Assembly (NCBI GenBank): GCA_947449035.1
Contig: CANFQC010000016.1
Coordinates: forward strand, 1-44,766
Length of the DNA stretch: 44,766 nt
Source of the DNA: Actinomycetota bacterium
GTDB lineage: Bacteria > Actinomycetota > Actinomycetes > S36-B12
Direction of reading: 5' to 3'
Shown here: positions 9,083-17,580 of the stretch, one piece after another
Position numbering within the stretch: position 1 is the first letter of the stretch
Layout: every line of letters begins with the position of its first letter
The notes under the pieces: model-generated
The model's database searches: none
The model's input: the letters and a program-made list of their open reading frames with translations, nothing else
Told to the model about the DNA's origin: nothing
Made by a program: the position numbers and the translations under genes

Positions 9083-9137
9083 ATGTCGCAGTCATGACCG
9101 ACATTGCTGACGTGTCGCGTACATGACAACGGTGTCA
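9083..9137. promoter_or_regulatory. Inverted repeats in the SMP-30/ppdK intergenic region
   Basis: ATGTCG (9083-9088) pairs with CGACAT (9099-9104) around GTCATGAC. TGACA-ACGG-TGTCA occupies 9124-9137. Both use GACA/TGTC half sites similar to the TGTCTAGACA palindrome 23 bases further toward ppdK. They look like binding sites for one dimeric regulator, but no regulator can be named. Confidence 0.3.
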
Positions 9138-9171
9138 ATGACGTTGACGCGCTCCAATGACCATTCGCGCA

Positions 9172-10035
9172 CTAATCGACGATGAACGCATGGGTCGGCA
9201 CACCGCGCACGCCCCAGTCAGCGACATAGATGTTGCCCGCCGCGGGGCACTCGACAATCTCCTGCTCGGTCATCTTGTATCGACCAGTGGTGATCAGTGC
9301 CTGCGTGCCGTCAACTCCGCCGAAGGCGAGACTCGTGACATTCGGTGCCGGGAACTGGTGCACTTCCAATTGCTCCCCCATCGGCGAATGACGCGTAACG
9401 ATGCCCGAACCAAAGTGCGCCAGCCATACGCAGCCGTGCTCATCGACGCTGAGGCCATCAGGCAGCCCGGTGTCGGGATCGAATGCGCAGAACACTCGAC
9501 CATTGCTGATCTCACCCAATTCTGCGTCGAAATCGAAGACCTGGATCGAGTACTTCAGTGAATCGACGTAATAGAACGACCGATCATCCGGGCTCCAACC
9601 AAGACCATTGGAGACGGTGACTCCCTCGAGCATGACCGTGGCCTCACCACGTGAGTCGATGCGATGGAGCCGGCCACGCTCCGCACGTTCCTTGTCGCGA
9701 CTTCCCGTCCAGAGCCGACCGCGCGAATCGACCTTGGCATCGTTAAGAAGCAGCATCTCGTGTGATTCGAGTGGCTTGCCAAAGGGAACCTGACCACTGC
9801 CATCGGCCTCGCACAGGATCAAACCGTGCAATGACACGAGCAGGAGCTGACCTGAGGAAGTCGGCAGAACCGCAGACACGACCTGACCGACTTCGAAGGT
9901 CTGAAGGTCACGTGTCGCAGGATCGAGTCGGTGAACAAGTCCGGCAGTGATGTCGACGAACAACCAGGTCGATGTCGAGGCATCCCAGACCGGGCCTTCG
10001 GCAATGTAGGCACCCAGCTCGACTATGCACTCCAT
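9172..10035 (-). CDS. SMP-30/gluconolactonase/LRE family protein
   Basis: This 287-residue beta-propeller protein has the SMP-30 metal-site pattern: Glu in AEGPVWDAS near residue 13, Asn in LLNDAKVDSRGRLWTGS near 100, Asn in VSNGLGWSPDD near 148 and Asp in GLPDGLSVDEHGCVWLA near 200. Family members are calcium- or zinc-dependent lactonases acting on sugar lactones such as gluconolactone; the substrate here is unknown. The ATG lies six bases after TAGCCT, consistent with a leaderless transcript starting inside the 3' end of the upstream small gene, which ends nine bases before. Confidence 0.9.
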   Translation of the reverse strand: MECIVELGAYIAEGPVWDASTSTWLFVDITAGLVHRLDPATRDLQTFEVGQVVSAVLPTSSGQLLLVSLHGLILCEADGSGQVPFGKPLESHEMLLLNDAKVDSRGRLWTGSRDKERAERGRLHRIDSRGEATVMLEGVTVSNGLGWSPDDRSFYYVDSLKYSIQVFDFDAELGEISNGRVFCAFDPDTGLPDGLSVDEHGCVWLAHFGSGIVTRHSPMGEQLEVHQFPAPNVTSLAFGGVDGTQALITTGRYKMTEQEIVECPAAGNIYVADWGVRGVPTHAFIVD

Positions 10036-10041
10036 CGGTGC

Positions 10042-10047
10042 AGGCTA
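10042..10047 (-). promoter_or_regulatory. Leaderless -10 element of the SMP-30 gene
   Basis: TAGCCT followed by six bases and then the ATG at 10035 fits the TANNNT-N6-start pattern of actinobacterial leaderless promoters. It overlaps the stop of the upstream gene. No Shine-Dalgarno is present. Confidence 0.5.
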
Positions 10048-10356
10048 CTTGGGGTCACTGATGAGCACGCGGGCAAACTCGAAATCACGGCAGCTGATGA
10101 CTCGAGCTGGGCGCCTGCCATAGACAGCGCAGTAATCCTTAGTTCCCTTGTAGCGCATCGTGCCGAGCATGATGACACCCGGCAAGCCAGTACCCGGGCA
10201 TCGCCAACCATGAAGTTGATGCCAACCATCATCAACGTGCTCATCGGAGATGATGCTGGCCGCCGGAATCACGAACTCGCGGCGCAATCCGCCCAGCACC
10301 TCCCAGCGCGAAAGATGCACGCGAAAGCCAGCTGGTTCCTCGCTGATACTCGCCAT
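10045..10356 (-). CDS. Small PH-like conserved hypothetical protein
   Basis: A 103-residue soluble protein reads FRVHLSRWEVLGGLRREFVI, then GWRCPGTGLPGVIMLGTMRY and YCAVYGRRPARVIS. This order (a beta hairpin, an I-P-A/W-x-x-I turn, GWR--GT--PG, a final hydrophobic strand and a D-x-x-x-x-A-R/V tail) is that of a small bacterial PH-like family common in actinobacteria, often annotated only as hypothetical. No catalytic residues are evident. The ATG follows TAGGCT by six bases, so it is probably leaderless, and the SMP-30 gene follows nine bases downstream. Confidence 0.65.
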   Translation of the reverse strand: MASISEEPAGFRVHLSRWEVLGGLRREFVIPAASIISDEHVDDGWHQLHGWRCPGTGLPGVIMLGTMRYKGTKDYCAVYGRRPARVISCRDFEFARVLISDPK

Positions 10357-10362
10357 GATCTG

Positions 10363-10368
10363 AGCCTA
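10363..10368 (-). promoter_or_regulatory. Leaderless -10 element of the PH-like gene
   Basis: TAGGCT, six bases, then ATG at 10356. It is identical in hexamer and spacing to the elements before ftsK, rimO and the sulfotransferase gene. No Shine-Dalgarno is present. Confidence 0.6.
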
Positions 10369-10386
10369 CGGATCTTCGGCGAATTT

Positions 10387-12153
10387 TCAGCCACCGAAGT
10401 GACGTGCCGTCACAGGGACCGGGCCGAAGTCCCGGGGCCTAGGTAGGAAGGATTCCGCACGCAGGTACGCCGCGGTCACGCGCGGAAGGTCTCGCCTAGC
10501 TGGGTACATGAGGTAGCGCGGTGACCAGGTCGGCCCGAACTTCCTGCTGAAGGCATGGAGCGAGGCGATCTGAAACCAGCGGGAAGCGAGCTTCAGCGCG
10601 GCATCGTGAAGTCGAGCGACGTGGCCGGCCTCCGGGAGCGCGCCCCGTTCCAGCGCGGATCGGAAGGGGGCGAAGTTCAGCGATACTCGCTCGATTCCAT
10701 GCCGACCCGCTTGCTCGATCGCCGAGACAATGAGGGCCTCGGTAGTGCCGGAGGGCGCAGATGGCGAGCGGCGCATCACGTCAAGTGACCAGCCGGCGCC
10801 GCCCCACGGCACGAACTGGAGGATGGCAAGCACCTCACCATGTCTCTCGGCCCACGTGATGATCGCGTCAGGATCCCTTGGATCAGCGAAGCGGCCCAGA
10901 GCCATTGAGTAACCACGCTCAACGTGACCTCGTCTCCAACTGCCCACGAGAGATCTCAGCTGATCGCGCATGTCAACTTCGAGATCCGCAGCACGTTCCA
11001 GCCGCATCACGACTCCCGCGCGCACGACTCGTGACGTCGCATTCCTCACGCTCTTGCGCTCGCGACCCTCGAGGGTGAAGGTCTCGCAGTCGATCAACGC
11101 CTCGTCGCCAATCTCCATAGACTTGAAATTGCCGGCGAGACTCCACGCCTGAAGGGCCCCGGCTCCGCACGCGGCCACCGCGGGTATCCACGCTAGGTCG
11201 CGCGCTCGGGCACAGAACTCCTGCAGTGCCCGCGGCCAGGCCTCCTCGTCCCCGAGCGGGTCACCGATCGCGAGCATGACGCCATTCACCACGGCATAGG
11301 AGATCGCGGCATCGCCGCACGATGACCAGAGCACATGCCTGTCCTCGCGCGTCGCGAAGTAGGCCAACGAGTCGGCGTCGCGCGGCTCTGCGCCGCGCTC
11401 TAAGAATTCGCGCACCCGCACCTGCGCATCCCGTGAGTGCATCGGATCGCGACGCATGCAGCGCAGCAGGAAGTACAGGCACATGACCCCTAGAGCGATA
11501 CCCATGCCGAGCAGTGCGAAATACACGAAGTCATCCGCCCGCGAGTCGTTGCCGTCGATCACGGTGGGGATGCCCACGAGGCCGAGGATCACTGCCCCGA
11601 GCCGAGCCAACGATGACGTACCGTGCGGACTGATTCGCTCATGCAGGCTTACGAGAAGGAAGCCGAGTGTCACGGAGAGCACCAGCGTGCCCGTGATCAC
11701 CCAGACCACGCGGCGCTGTGTCAGCGACGCCGTCGGCACGTAGAACTCGCGACGGAAAGTCACGAGCACGATGAGCAGCAGTGCACTCACGGCCATGGGG
11801 AGCATTGCGCGAAATCTCAGGTGCTCGAATGCAACGGTGCGCACCATGAAGGAGATGCTCGAGAGAATGAGTGCCAGGAGCCAGGCACGCTGCTTGCGAC
11901 GACCGAGTCCGAGGGCAAGGCACCACAGCAGAACACCGGCACCGGCGGTCGTCGCCGTCGCTGCATTCACCATCACGCCGGGGACGATCCCGAGTGAGGC
12001 CGCGAGGCGCGAGTGCATAGGCGGCGCAATCACCGTGAGGAGATCGATGAGACCGAGAACCATGCACGACACGGCAGCAACGCGCGGCACGGCGTTGCGA
12101 AGTCCCGCAGGAGTTCCCGCCGATCGGACGAGGGCCCGCCCATGCGCATTCAT
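10387..12153 (-). CDS. MprF/LysX-like membrane protein with DUF2156 domain
   Basis: This 588-residue protein has about six membrane helices in residues 25-235 and a cytoplasmic C-terminal half. That half contains the DUF2156 / phosphatidylglycerol lysyltransferase C-terminal fold (PF09924, a tandem GNAT-like fold), about 255-560. Visible blocks are VLWSSCGDAAISYAVVNGVM, AIGDPLGDEEAWPRALQEF, VPWGGAGWSLDVMRRS, IERVSLNFAPFRSALERG and FSRKFGPTWSPRYLMYP. Relatives transfer lysine or alanine from aminoacyl-tRNA to phosphatidylglycerol or another acceptor. The N-terminal helices do not show the PF03706 flippase signature, which is on a separate gene at 1251-2342. Its ATG at 12153 is divergent from the GH18-CE4-GT2 gene across 152 bases, suggesting a role in the same surface layer. 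The acceptor and amino acid are not known. Confidence 0.85.
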   Translation of the reverse strand: MNAHGRALVRSAGTPAGLRNAVPRVAAVSCMVLGLIDLLTVIAPPMHSRLAASLGIVPGVMVNAATATTAGAGVLLWCLALGLGRRKQRAWLLALILSSISFMVRTVAFEHLRFRAMLPMAVSALLLIVLVTFRREFYVPTASLTQRRVVWVITGTLVLSVTLGFLLVSLHERISPHGTSSLARLGAVILGLVGIPTVIDGNDSRADDFVYFALLGMGIALGVMCLYFLLRCMRRDPMHSRDAQVRVREFLERGAEPRDADSLAYFATREDRHVLWSSCGDAAISYAVVNGVMLAIGDPLGDEEAWPRALQEFCARARDLAWIPAVAACGAGALQAWSLAGNFKSMEIGDEALIDCETFTLEGRERKSVRNATSRVVRAGVVMRLERAADLEVDMRDQLRSLVGSWRRGHVERGYSMALGRFADPRDPDAIITWAERHGEVLAILQFVPWGGAGWSLDVMRRSPSAPSGTTEALIVSAIEQAGRHGIERVSLNFAPFRSALERGALPEAGHVARLHDAALKLASRWFQIASLHAFSRKFGPTWSPRYLMYPARRDLPRVTAAYLRAESFLPRPRDFGPVPVTARHFGG

Positions 12154-12293
12154 CGCCTTGAGTACACCCGTTCAGGAGCCAAGAGCCAAGGGCCGCCCAG
12201 CCTCCACTCAGCCTTCGCATCCGGTTGCTTATGGAGCGCTGAGAATTCGAGTCCTGCAGGTGTCGGGCGCTCGATTGATCGAGATGTTGTGCT

Positions 12294-12299
12294 TACCGT
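12294..12299 (+). promoter_or_regulatory. Leaderless -10 element of the GH18-CE4-GT2 gene
   Basis: TACCGT, six bases, then ATG at 12306. It lies in the 152-base divergent gap (12154-12305) that must also hold the promoter of the MprF-like gene. Nothing else is recognised in that gap. Confidence 0.5.
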
Positions 12300-12305
12300 G
12301 ATGGC

Positions 12306-15300
12306 ATGCGCCGTCCCTTGATATGGATCACTGCCGGTCTGCTCATTGCCGTCATCGGCCTTGCGGACCTCACTGCCGCGGCCGTGACGGTAGTCGGCCT
12401 CCTCGCACTTGCCCTCGTGATTCGATTTCGTGGCGGACGAGTCGCGCGCATCACGGCCATCACTCTCGTCGCAGCACTGACCCTCGTCGGCCTCGTCGCC
12501 GCGCTCGCCGTGCCGAGGTACCGGGCCAGCAGTGATCCGCTGCTCGTTCCCGCGGCGTCGGCAGCCTCACACGTCGTTGCCAGCAAGAAGGGTAACTTCG
12601 AGGTCAGCGGATTCGTGGTCTCCGACAATGACAACGCCACGAACGCCGTGGACAACCAGGCGCCATCGCTCAGCAACATCGTCGCCACGGGCGGTCTGGT
12701 GAACTCCGATGGCAGCTTCCTCTACTCCGGAGTGCGCAATGCCCTCATTCATGCGCACCTCTCGGGCGCTCGCGGCGAGCTGCTGCTCCAGAACTACGAC
12801 ACCTCAGCGCACGGAGGCGCAGGCGATTTCTCCGGCGCACTCGCTCATGCAGTGCTCGCCTCCGACTCCTCTCGCCGCCTGTATGCCCAAGGGGTGGCCT
12901 CGACGGTCGCTGCGGAGCACTGGGACGGCGTGGTGCTCGATTTCGAACAGGTGGCCTCATCCGATCAGCCGGCGATCGCGGACCTGCTCGCAACGTTGCG
13001 CCATGCGCTACCCGCGACATCGCGACTGGCCATCAGCGTGCCCGTCGATCAATCGGCCAGCACCGGAGGCTCAGGGGTCGACCTGCATGCGATCAGCTCG
13101 ATCGTCGACGAGGTCAACCTCATGACCTATGACCAGCACGATCCGACAGGTAGCCCCGGGCCGGTCTCCTCCCTTCCCTGGATCAAGAGGGCCTATGAGT
13201 CTGCGCTCACGCAGGTGCCCGCGGACAAGCTCTCGCTCGGCGTTGCCGGATACGGCTACGCCTGGGGGCCGTCGGCTCAGCAGTGGGGCTCCTCCTTCTC
13301 GCCGGCACAGGCCCGCGCCCTGGTATCGAAGGATCACCTCACCCCTCACTGGGATGCCACGAACGGCGAGTGGACGGCCACCTTGGCCGATGGCACTGTT
13401 TTGTGGTGGGCCGACGGCAAGTCCATGGGCGAGGTCATCAAGCTCGCGCACACGGCCAAGCTGGCCGGCGCCTCGGTATGGGAGCTTTCAGTCGCCGACC
13501 CGCTCGGCCCGGCGATCGGCAGCATTCCAGTGGCACGCCTGTCTGTGCAGCCAGACGCCGGACGCCAGATCGAGAGAGTCCCCGCCAAGGGCCTCGTGGC
13601 ACTCACCTTTGACGATGGACCTGATCCGACATGGACGCCGCAGATCCTGGCGATCCTCGCCGCGAAGAAGGTGCCGGCCACTTTCTTCGACATCGGTATG
13701 AATGCCGAGGCCAATCCCGGGCTCGTCACCCAGGAGGTCGCAGACGGTCACGTCGTCGGCGATCACACCTACTCGCATCTCGATCTGACCACGATCCCCC
13801 GCTGGCGGGCAAAGCTCGAGATTGCCGCCGGAGGCTGGGTGCTCCATGGCATCACCGGCAGGACTCCGTCGCTCTTCCGCTCGCCCTATGGCGCGGCCGA
13901 GCTCGCGGACTCGAACTCTGCTTCGCACACCGATCTCGCGGCTTCACTCGGGCTGCAGCCCGTGGGATGGAATGTCGATTCCCTCGACTGGACGCGGCCG
14001 GGTGCAGCAGCGATCACCTCACGCGTGGCCGACGCAACGGGCAATAACCTGATCGTGCTTCTCCATGACGGGGGCGGGGACCGATCCCAGACGGTCGCTG
14101 CCCTGCCAGGAATGATCGACCAACTGCGCGCGCGGGGCTATGTGTTCGTCACCGCCGATCAGCTCGATGGATCGATCATCAGCGCCTATGACCCGCCACC
14201 GACATCCGCGACGGGCTTCATCGGCGCTCTGCTCTCGATCGCCTCCTTCCGGCTTTGGACGTCATCGCATGTCGTGGTGATTTGGGCAATGCTCGCCCTG
14301 GGACTGCTGTCACTCGCCAGGATTCTCATTGCCTGGCCGCTTGCCATGGTCCACCGACGCAGGATCGGCCGGCATCCGCGCGCACCATTCCTGAGTCCTG
14401 AGCCGTCGGCCGAGCATGACGCTGAGATGCGCGTGACAATCCTCATCCCCGCGCACAACGAGGAGGCCACGCTACTTAAGTCGATTGCCGCGCTCACAGG
14501 AGTTCGCGGCCCGATCGAGCAGGTGATTATCGCCGAGAATGGCAGCACTGATGCGACCCTCGATGTCGCGCATGCCGCGGTTCGCGACTACCCGCAGTTG
14601 CCAATCGAGGTGGTCTCCCGCATGCAGGGCGGCAAGGCCGAGGCACTCAACGCATGCCTGCCAATCGTGCGCGGCGACATCATCGTCGTGCTTGACGCTG
14701 ACACGGTGCTCGATCCTGACTTCGTCGTCAACGTGCTTCCGCACTTCCGCGATCCGCACGTCGGTGCCGTGGCGGGCAACGTCAAGGTGGGCAATCGACG
14801 TCGCCTTCTGCCGAGGCTCCAGTCCCTTGAGTACGTCATGAGCCTGTCTCTCGACCGACGTGCGCAAGCACTACTCAATGTCGTGTCCGTCGTCCCCGGT
14901 GCCGCCGGCGCATTCCGCCGAGGCGCACTCGTGCGCGTCAATGGCTGGCCGGATCGGACCCTCACCGAGGACACCGACCTCACGGTCGCCCTGCTGAGCG
15001 CCGGATGGAACGTCCCCTACGAGCCGGCGGCCATCAGCTGGACCGAGGCTCCCGAGAGCGTCTCGGATGTGATCAAGCAGCGCCGCCGTTGGTCATACGG
15101 CGCTGCCCAGGTCAGCACTATCCACGCCTCGCGAATGCTCGACGTGCGCGAGGGCAAGGTCGGACTACTCGCCCTCCCGTGGCTCTTCGTGGCCCAGGTA
15201 CTGCTTCCAGCTGCAGGCCCGCTCGTCGATGCCTTCCTGATCTGGCTGATTCTCAATGGCGACTGGAGCCCCGCGCTGGGCATGCTCATCCTTGCCATCG

Positions 15301-15515
15301 CTGCCGAGACTGCCCTGGCGGCCTGGTCACTGCACACGGAGCGCGAGAGTCTCTGGCAGCTCTGGCTGGTACCGGTGAGCCGCGTGGTCTGGAGGCCCCT
15401 CATGCTCGTCGCAGTGTCAGGCAGCTTGAGGTCGTGGCTCCTGGGACGCAGCGTGGCCTGGCGTCAGCTCAGGCGCCGCAACACAGTGATCGTGCCTGTC
15501 CGGACCACTCACTAG
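12306..15515 (+). CDS. GH18 / CE4 deacetylase / GT2 synthase fusion protein
   Basis: This 1069-residue protein combines three enzymes. Two N-terminal helices (about 5-70) lead to a GH18-type domain (about 95-385) with DGVVLDFE near 206, the DGxxxDxE catalytic motif with its Glu intact, and NLMTYDQHD. A CE4/NodB polysaccharide deacetylase follows (about 425-610) with TFDDGPD, GDHTYSHLD, RSPYGA, GWNVDSLDW and LLHDGGG, so all five motifs are present. After a membrane helix near 650-690 comes a processive GT2 synthase (about 707-940) with DAD near 797, TEDTD and QRRRW, then C-terminal helices (about 955-1050). This predicts a polymerase that makes a polysaccharide, probably of GlcNAc type, and modifies and trims it outside. 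The functions resemble PgaB plus PgaC (poly-GlcNAc) combined in one chain. The product is inferred, not known. Confidence 0.9.
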   Translation: MRRPLIWITAGLLIAVIGLADLTAAAVTVVGLLALALVIRFRGGRVARITAITLVAALTLVGLVAALAVPRYRASSDPLLVPAASAASHVVASKKGNFEVSGFVVSDNDNATNAVDNQAPSLSNIVATGGLVNSDGSFLYSGVRNALIHAHLSGARGELLLQNYDTSAHGGAGDFSGALAHAVLASDSSRRLYAQGVASTVAAEHWDGVVLDFEQVASSDQPAIADLLATLRHALPATSRLAISVPVDQSASTGGSGVDLHAISSIVDEVNLMTYDQHDPTGSPGPVSSLPWIKRAYESALTQVPADKLSLGVAGYGYAWGPSAQQWGSSFSPAQARALVSKDHLTPHWDATNGEWTATLADGTVLWWADGKSMGEVIKLAHTAKLAGASVWELSVADPLGPAIGSIPVARLSVQPDAGRQIERVPAKGLVALTFDDGPDPTWTPQILAILAAKKVPATFFDIGMNAEANPGLVTQEVADGHVVGDHTYSHLDLTTIPRWRAKLEIAAGGWVLHGITGRTPSLFRSPYGAAELADSNSASHTDLAASLGLQPVGWNVDSLDWTRPGAAAITSRVADATGNNLIVLLHDGGGDRSQTVAALPGMIDQLRARGYVFVTADQLDGSIISAYDPPPTSATGFIGALLSIASFRLWTSSHVVVIWAMLALGLLSLARILIAWPLAMVHRRRIGRHPRAPFLSPEPSAEHDAEMRVTILIPAHNEEATLLKSIAALTGVRGPIEQVIIAENGSTDATLDVAHAAVRDYPQLPIEVVSRMQGGKAEALNACLPIVRGDIIVVLDADTVLDPDFVVNVLPHFRDPHVGAVAGNVKVGNRRRLLPRLQSLEYVMSLSLDRRAQALLNVVSVVPGAAGAFRRGALVRVNGWPDRTLTEDTDLTVALLSAGWNVPYEPAAISWTEAPESVSDVIKQRRRWSYGAAQVSTIHASRMLDVREGKVGLLALPWLFVAQVLLPAAGPLVDAFLIWLILNGDWSPALGMLILAIAAETALAAWSLHTERESLWQLWLVPVSRVVWRPLMLVAVSGSLRSWLLGRSVAWRQLRRRNTVIVPVRTTH

Positions 15516-15523
15516 CGACGCCG

Positions 15524-15558
15524 GCTGCGAGGTCGCCGAAGCCCGCGGTGCTCGCAGC
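15524..15558. terminator. Hairpin between convergent genes
   Basis: GCTGCGAG (15524-15531) and CTCGCAGC (15551-15558) form a perfect 8-bp stem around a GC-rich 19-base loop in the 59-base gap between the fusion gene and the convergent phosphodiester glycosidase gene. There is no long T run, so termination efficiency is uncertain. Confidence 0.4.
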
Positions 15559-15574
15559 ATTTCCTGTCGACGAA

Positions 15575-16837
15575 CTAGTTGCCGGGAGTGGTCACCGCGA
15601 TGAAGTCGCGGCTGACGGGTTGCAGATACCGGTCGGCCGGCCGCTGGAAGTTCCCCAGCTTGTGCGGGTTGTGACCTGCGCCTGACTTGGGATACGACAT
15701 GAAAGAGATCCACGATCGGTTGATGTCGAGCTGCATGGCCGTGACTGCGCCGGCGCGCTTGAGAACATCGGCGAGGGCGGCGACGGTAAGAGCGTCGCCG
15801 GCGGCGTACACCAAGTCTCCCTGGGCCGTGACGCCAACTCCCGAGCGCCAAACCGATAAGTCACCACCGACCGTCGCACCCCAGTTCGACTCGACATTGC
15901 CGTTGAGATTCGGGGCAAAGGCACCGCCTTCAATCAGCGGACGCAGGTTCTGCCGCACGTAGGCCACGTCTTTCGACATGGAGACGTCCTGGTCCCAGGT
16001 ACCGACAGTGGCGTGCCCGTCGCGATAGATCACCAGCGACGCGGCGCCGGAAATCAGCGTGCCGGAGGTCTTGCCATTGTCGTAGAAGCCGCCCTGCGCG
16101 TCCTTCATCTTGAAGCCGCTGTTGAAGGTCGCGATCACGCTGGGGAGCTCGGCGTTGCTGACATGGTCGGGCAGTGACCACGATCCGCCGGCAGACGGGC
16201 GACCCGGTTCTTGATAGCCCGGATGCAGGGCGAATCGCAGCTGATGACTCATCCAGGCGACGCCCGTGAGATACGAGGTGTGCAGCGCGTCGGGTCGCAC
16301 GAAGGTGGTCTGCACCAGGGCATCGCGACTATCTCGTCCAATTGGCGCGAATACCCCCTCTCCCGGAAGTGGCTGGTGCGCCGGAGTGCTCATAGGCGCA
16401 TGGAGTGGCTCCGCCGCAGCACCAGCACGTGCGGTCGGGTTGTGCGTGGCCAGTGCCGCATTCGAGGCCAGAATGCCGAGGTCCGGTGCGCCGCCGACCG
16501 CGGGCGGATTCATCCGGTATTGAATGCTCTCGGCTACCGTCACAAGCGGCCCGAGACCATTGTCACGTCCCCATTCGGCGAGCTTCACGACCAGGTCTTC
16601 ATTGCCGGGCACTCGTTCAGCCTGGATGACGATAATGCCGCCGGACACGGCAACCAGCCCAGCGGTCAAGGCACCGTAATAGATGATGGTCCGACCGAAA
16701 TGTCGCCGCCTTCGCCTTCTCGGTCGAGGGATCTCCCCAATATTTGGGGCACGGACTCCTGAATGCACGTAGGTCGTACTTCCGGCCGACTGCGCCTTCG
16801 AAGACTGCAAGTTCGAATCGTCTGCAACAAGGGCCAT
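15575..16837 (-). CDS. Phosphodiester glycosidase (NAGPA-domain) family protein
   Basis: This 420-residue protein has a basic N-terminus with RPRRRRRRHFGR followed by one membrane helix (about 50-72), so the rest is probably extracytoplasmic. The C-terminal domain (about 210-418) carries SVIATFNSGFKMKDAQGGFY, LIEGGAFAPNLNG, AVTAMQLDINRSWISFM and HNPHKLGNFQRPADRY. These are features of the phosphodiester glycosidase family PF09992, named after the uncovering enzyme that removes GlcNAc from a phosphodiester. The middle (about 75-200) is low complexity and not recognised. The gene is convergent with the GH18-CE4-GT2 fusion, which suggests action on the same or another cell-wall glycopolymer such as a teichoic-acid-like chain. 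The substrate is unknown. Confidence 0.85.
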   Translation of the reverse strand: MALVADDSNLQSSKAQSAGSTTYVHSGVRAPNIGEIPRPRRRRRRHFGRTIIYYGALTAGLVAVSGGIIVIQAERVPGNEDLVVKLAEWGRDNGLGPLVTVAESIQYRMNPPAVGGAPDLGILASNAALATHNPTARAGAAAEPLHAPMSTPAHQPLPGEGVFAPIGRDSRDALVQTTFVRPDALHTSYLTGVAWMSHQLRFALHPGYQEPGRPSAGGSWSLPDHVSNAELPSVIATFNSGFKMKDAQGGFYDNGKTSGTLISGAASLVIYRDGHATVGTWDQDVSMSKDVAYVRQNLRPLIEGGAFAPNLNGNVESNWGATVGGDLSVWRSGVGVTAQGDLVYAAGDALTVAALADVLKRAGAVTAMQLDINRSWISFMSYPKSGAGHNPHKLGNFQRPADRYLQPVSRDFIAVTTPGN

Positions 16838-16947
16838 TCTTCGATTAGACCAGTGAATCGTGTCGCGCCTAGTTCACCTCAACGCCCGCTCAGCGCAGGC
16901 GCAACTCGTGCACAGCAACGCGCGGCTACGCCATCGCAGGACGGGAA

Positions 16948-17562
16948 CTAAAGGTACTCGACAACAGAGTCGAGGGGCAGGCGAGCACTGCGCTCGCGGA
17001 AGGCCTCGGCGCTCGGGTAGCCAATGTTGACCAGCACGATTGAGCGCAACGGTGAGTTCGGGAAGAACTCCTCGTCGACTCCCGCATTGTTGAAGCCGGC
17101 CATCGGGCCTGCGGCCAGGCCCATCGCGCGCACGGCCAAAATGAAGTACCCCGCCTGAATCGAGGCGTTAAAGCGCGCGAAGCCATTGCGATTCTCAAAG
17201 CTCTCATCGAAGCCTGACTTCATGCCGATGGCACCCGGAGCAAGTAACTCAATGTGCTCGTGAAAATCAGTGTCAGCGGCCAGGATCGCCGTTGCGGCGG
17301 CCTCGGTGACCTTTTGCTGATTGCCACCGGCGACGAGGGGCAGCAAGCGTGCCTTGCCTTCTGCCGAGCGGACGAAGGACACGCGCAGCGGACCGCTATT
17401 GATCGCCGTCGGTGCCCAGCGCATGAGGTGAACGATGCCGGCCAGCTGATCGTCACTGACCGGCTGATCGGTGAATGAGTAGGCCGTGTGGGCCTCGTGG
17501 AAGAGTGCGGCGGCGCTTGCCGCGTCAATGCCGAGCAGTGTGGGATCGAAGTCGGTGCTCAC
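16948..17562 (-). CDS. RutE-like nitroreductase, probable malonic semialdehyde reductase
   Basis: This 204-residue nitroreductase-fold flavoprotein is close to E. coli RutE in length and motifs: PVSDDQLAGIVHLMRWAPTA, RVSFVRSAEGKARLLPLVAG, GNQQKVTEAAATAI, ASIQAGYFILAVRAMGLAAG and PMAGFNNAGVDEEFF. RutE reduces malonic semialdehyde to 3-hydroxypropionate in pyrimidine breakdown. No other rut gene is nearby, so the role here may be general aldehyde or quinone reduction. The GTG start at 17562 is preceded by AAGGAG. Its promoter region holds a direct repeat (17581-17609). The gap from 16838 to 16947 holds nothing recognised. Confidence 0.88.
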   Translation of the reverse strand: MSTDFDPTLLGIDAASAAALFHEAHTAYSFTDQPVSDDQLAGIVHLMRWAPTAINSGPLRVSFVRSAEGKARLLPLVAGGNQQKVTEAAATAILAADTDFHEHIELLAPGAIGMKSGFDESFENRNGFARFNASIQAGYFILAVRAMGLAAGPMAGFNNAGVDEEFFPNSPLRSIVLVNIGYPSAEAFRERSARLPLDSVVEYL

Positions 17563-17580
17563 GTGATCTCCTTGGGGTGG

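Noticed and set aside
9116-9138. TTGACA at 9133-9138 (minus strand) as the -35 of a ppdK promoter
   Set aside because: At 16-18 bases spacing there is no acceptable -10 hexamer; the sequence is better explained as half of an inverted repeat.
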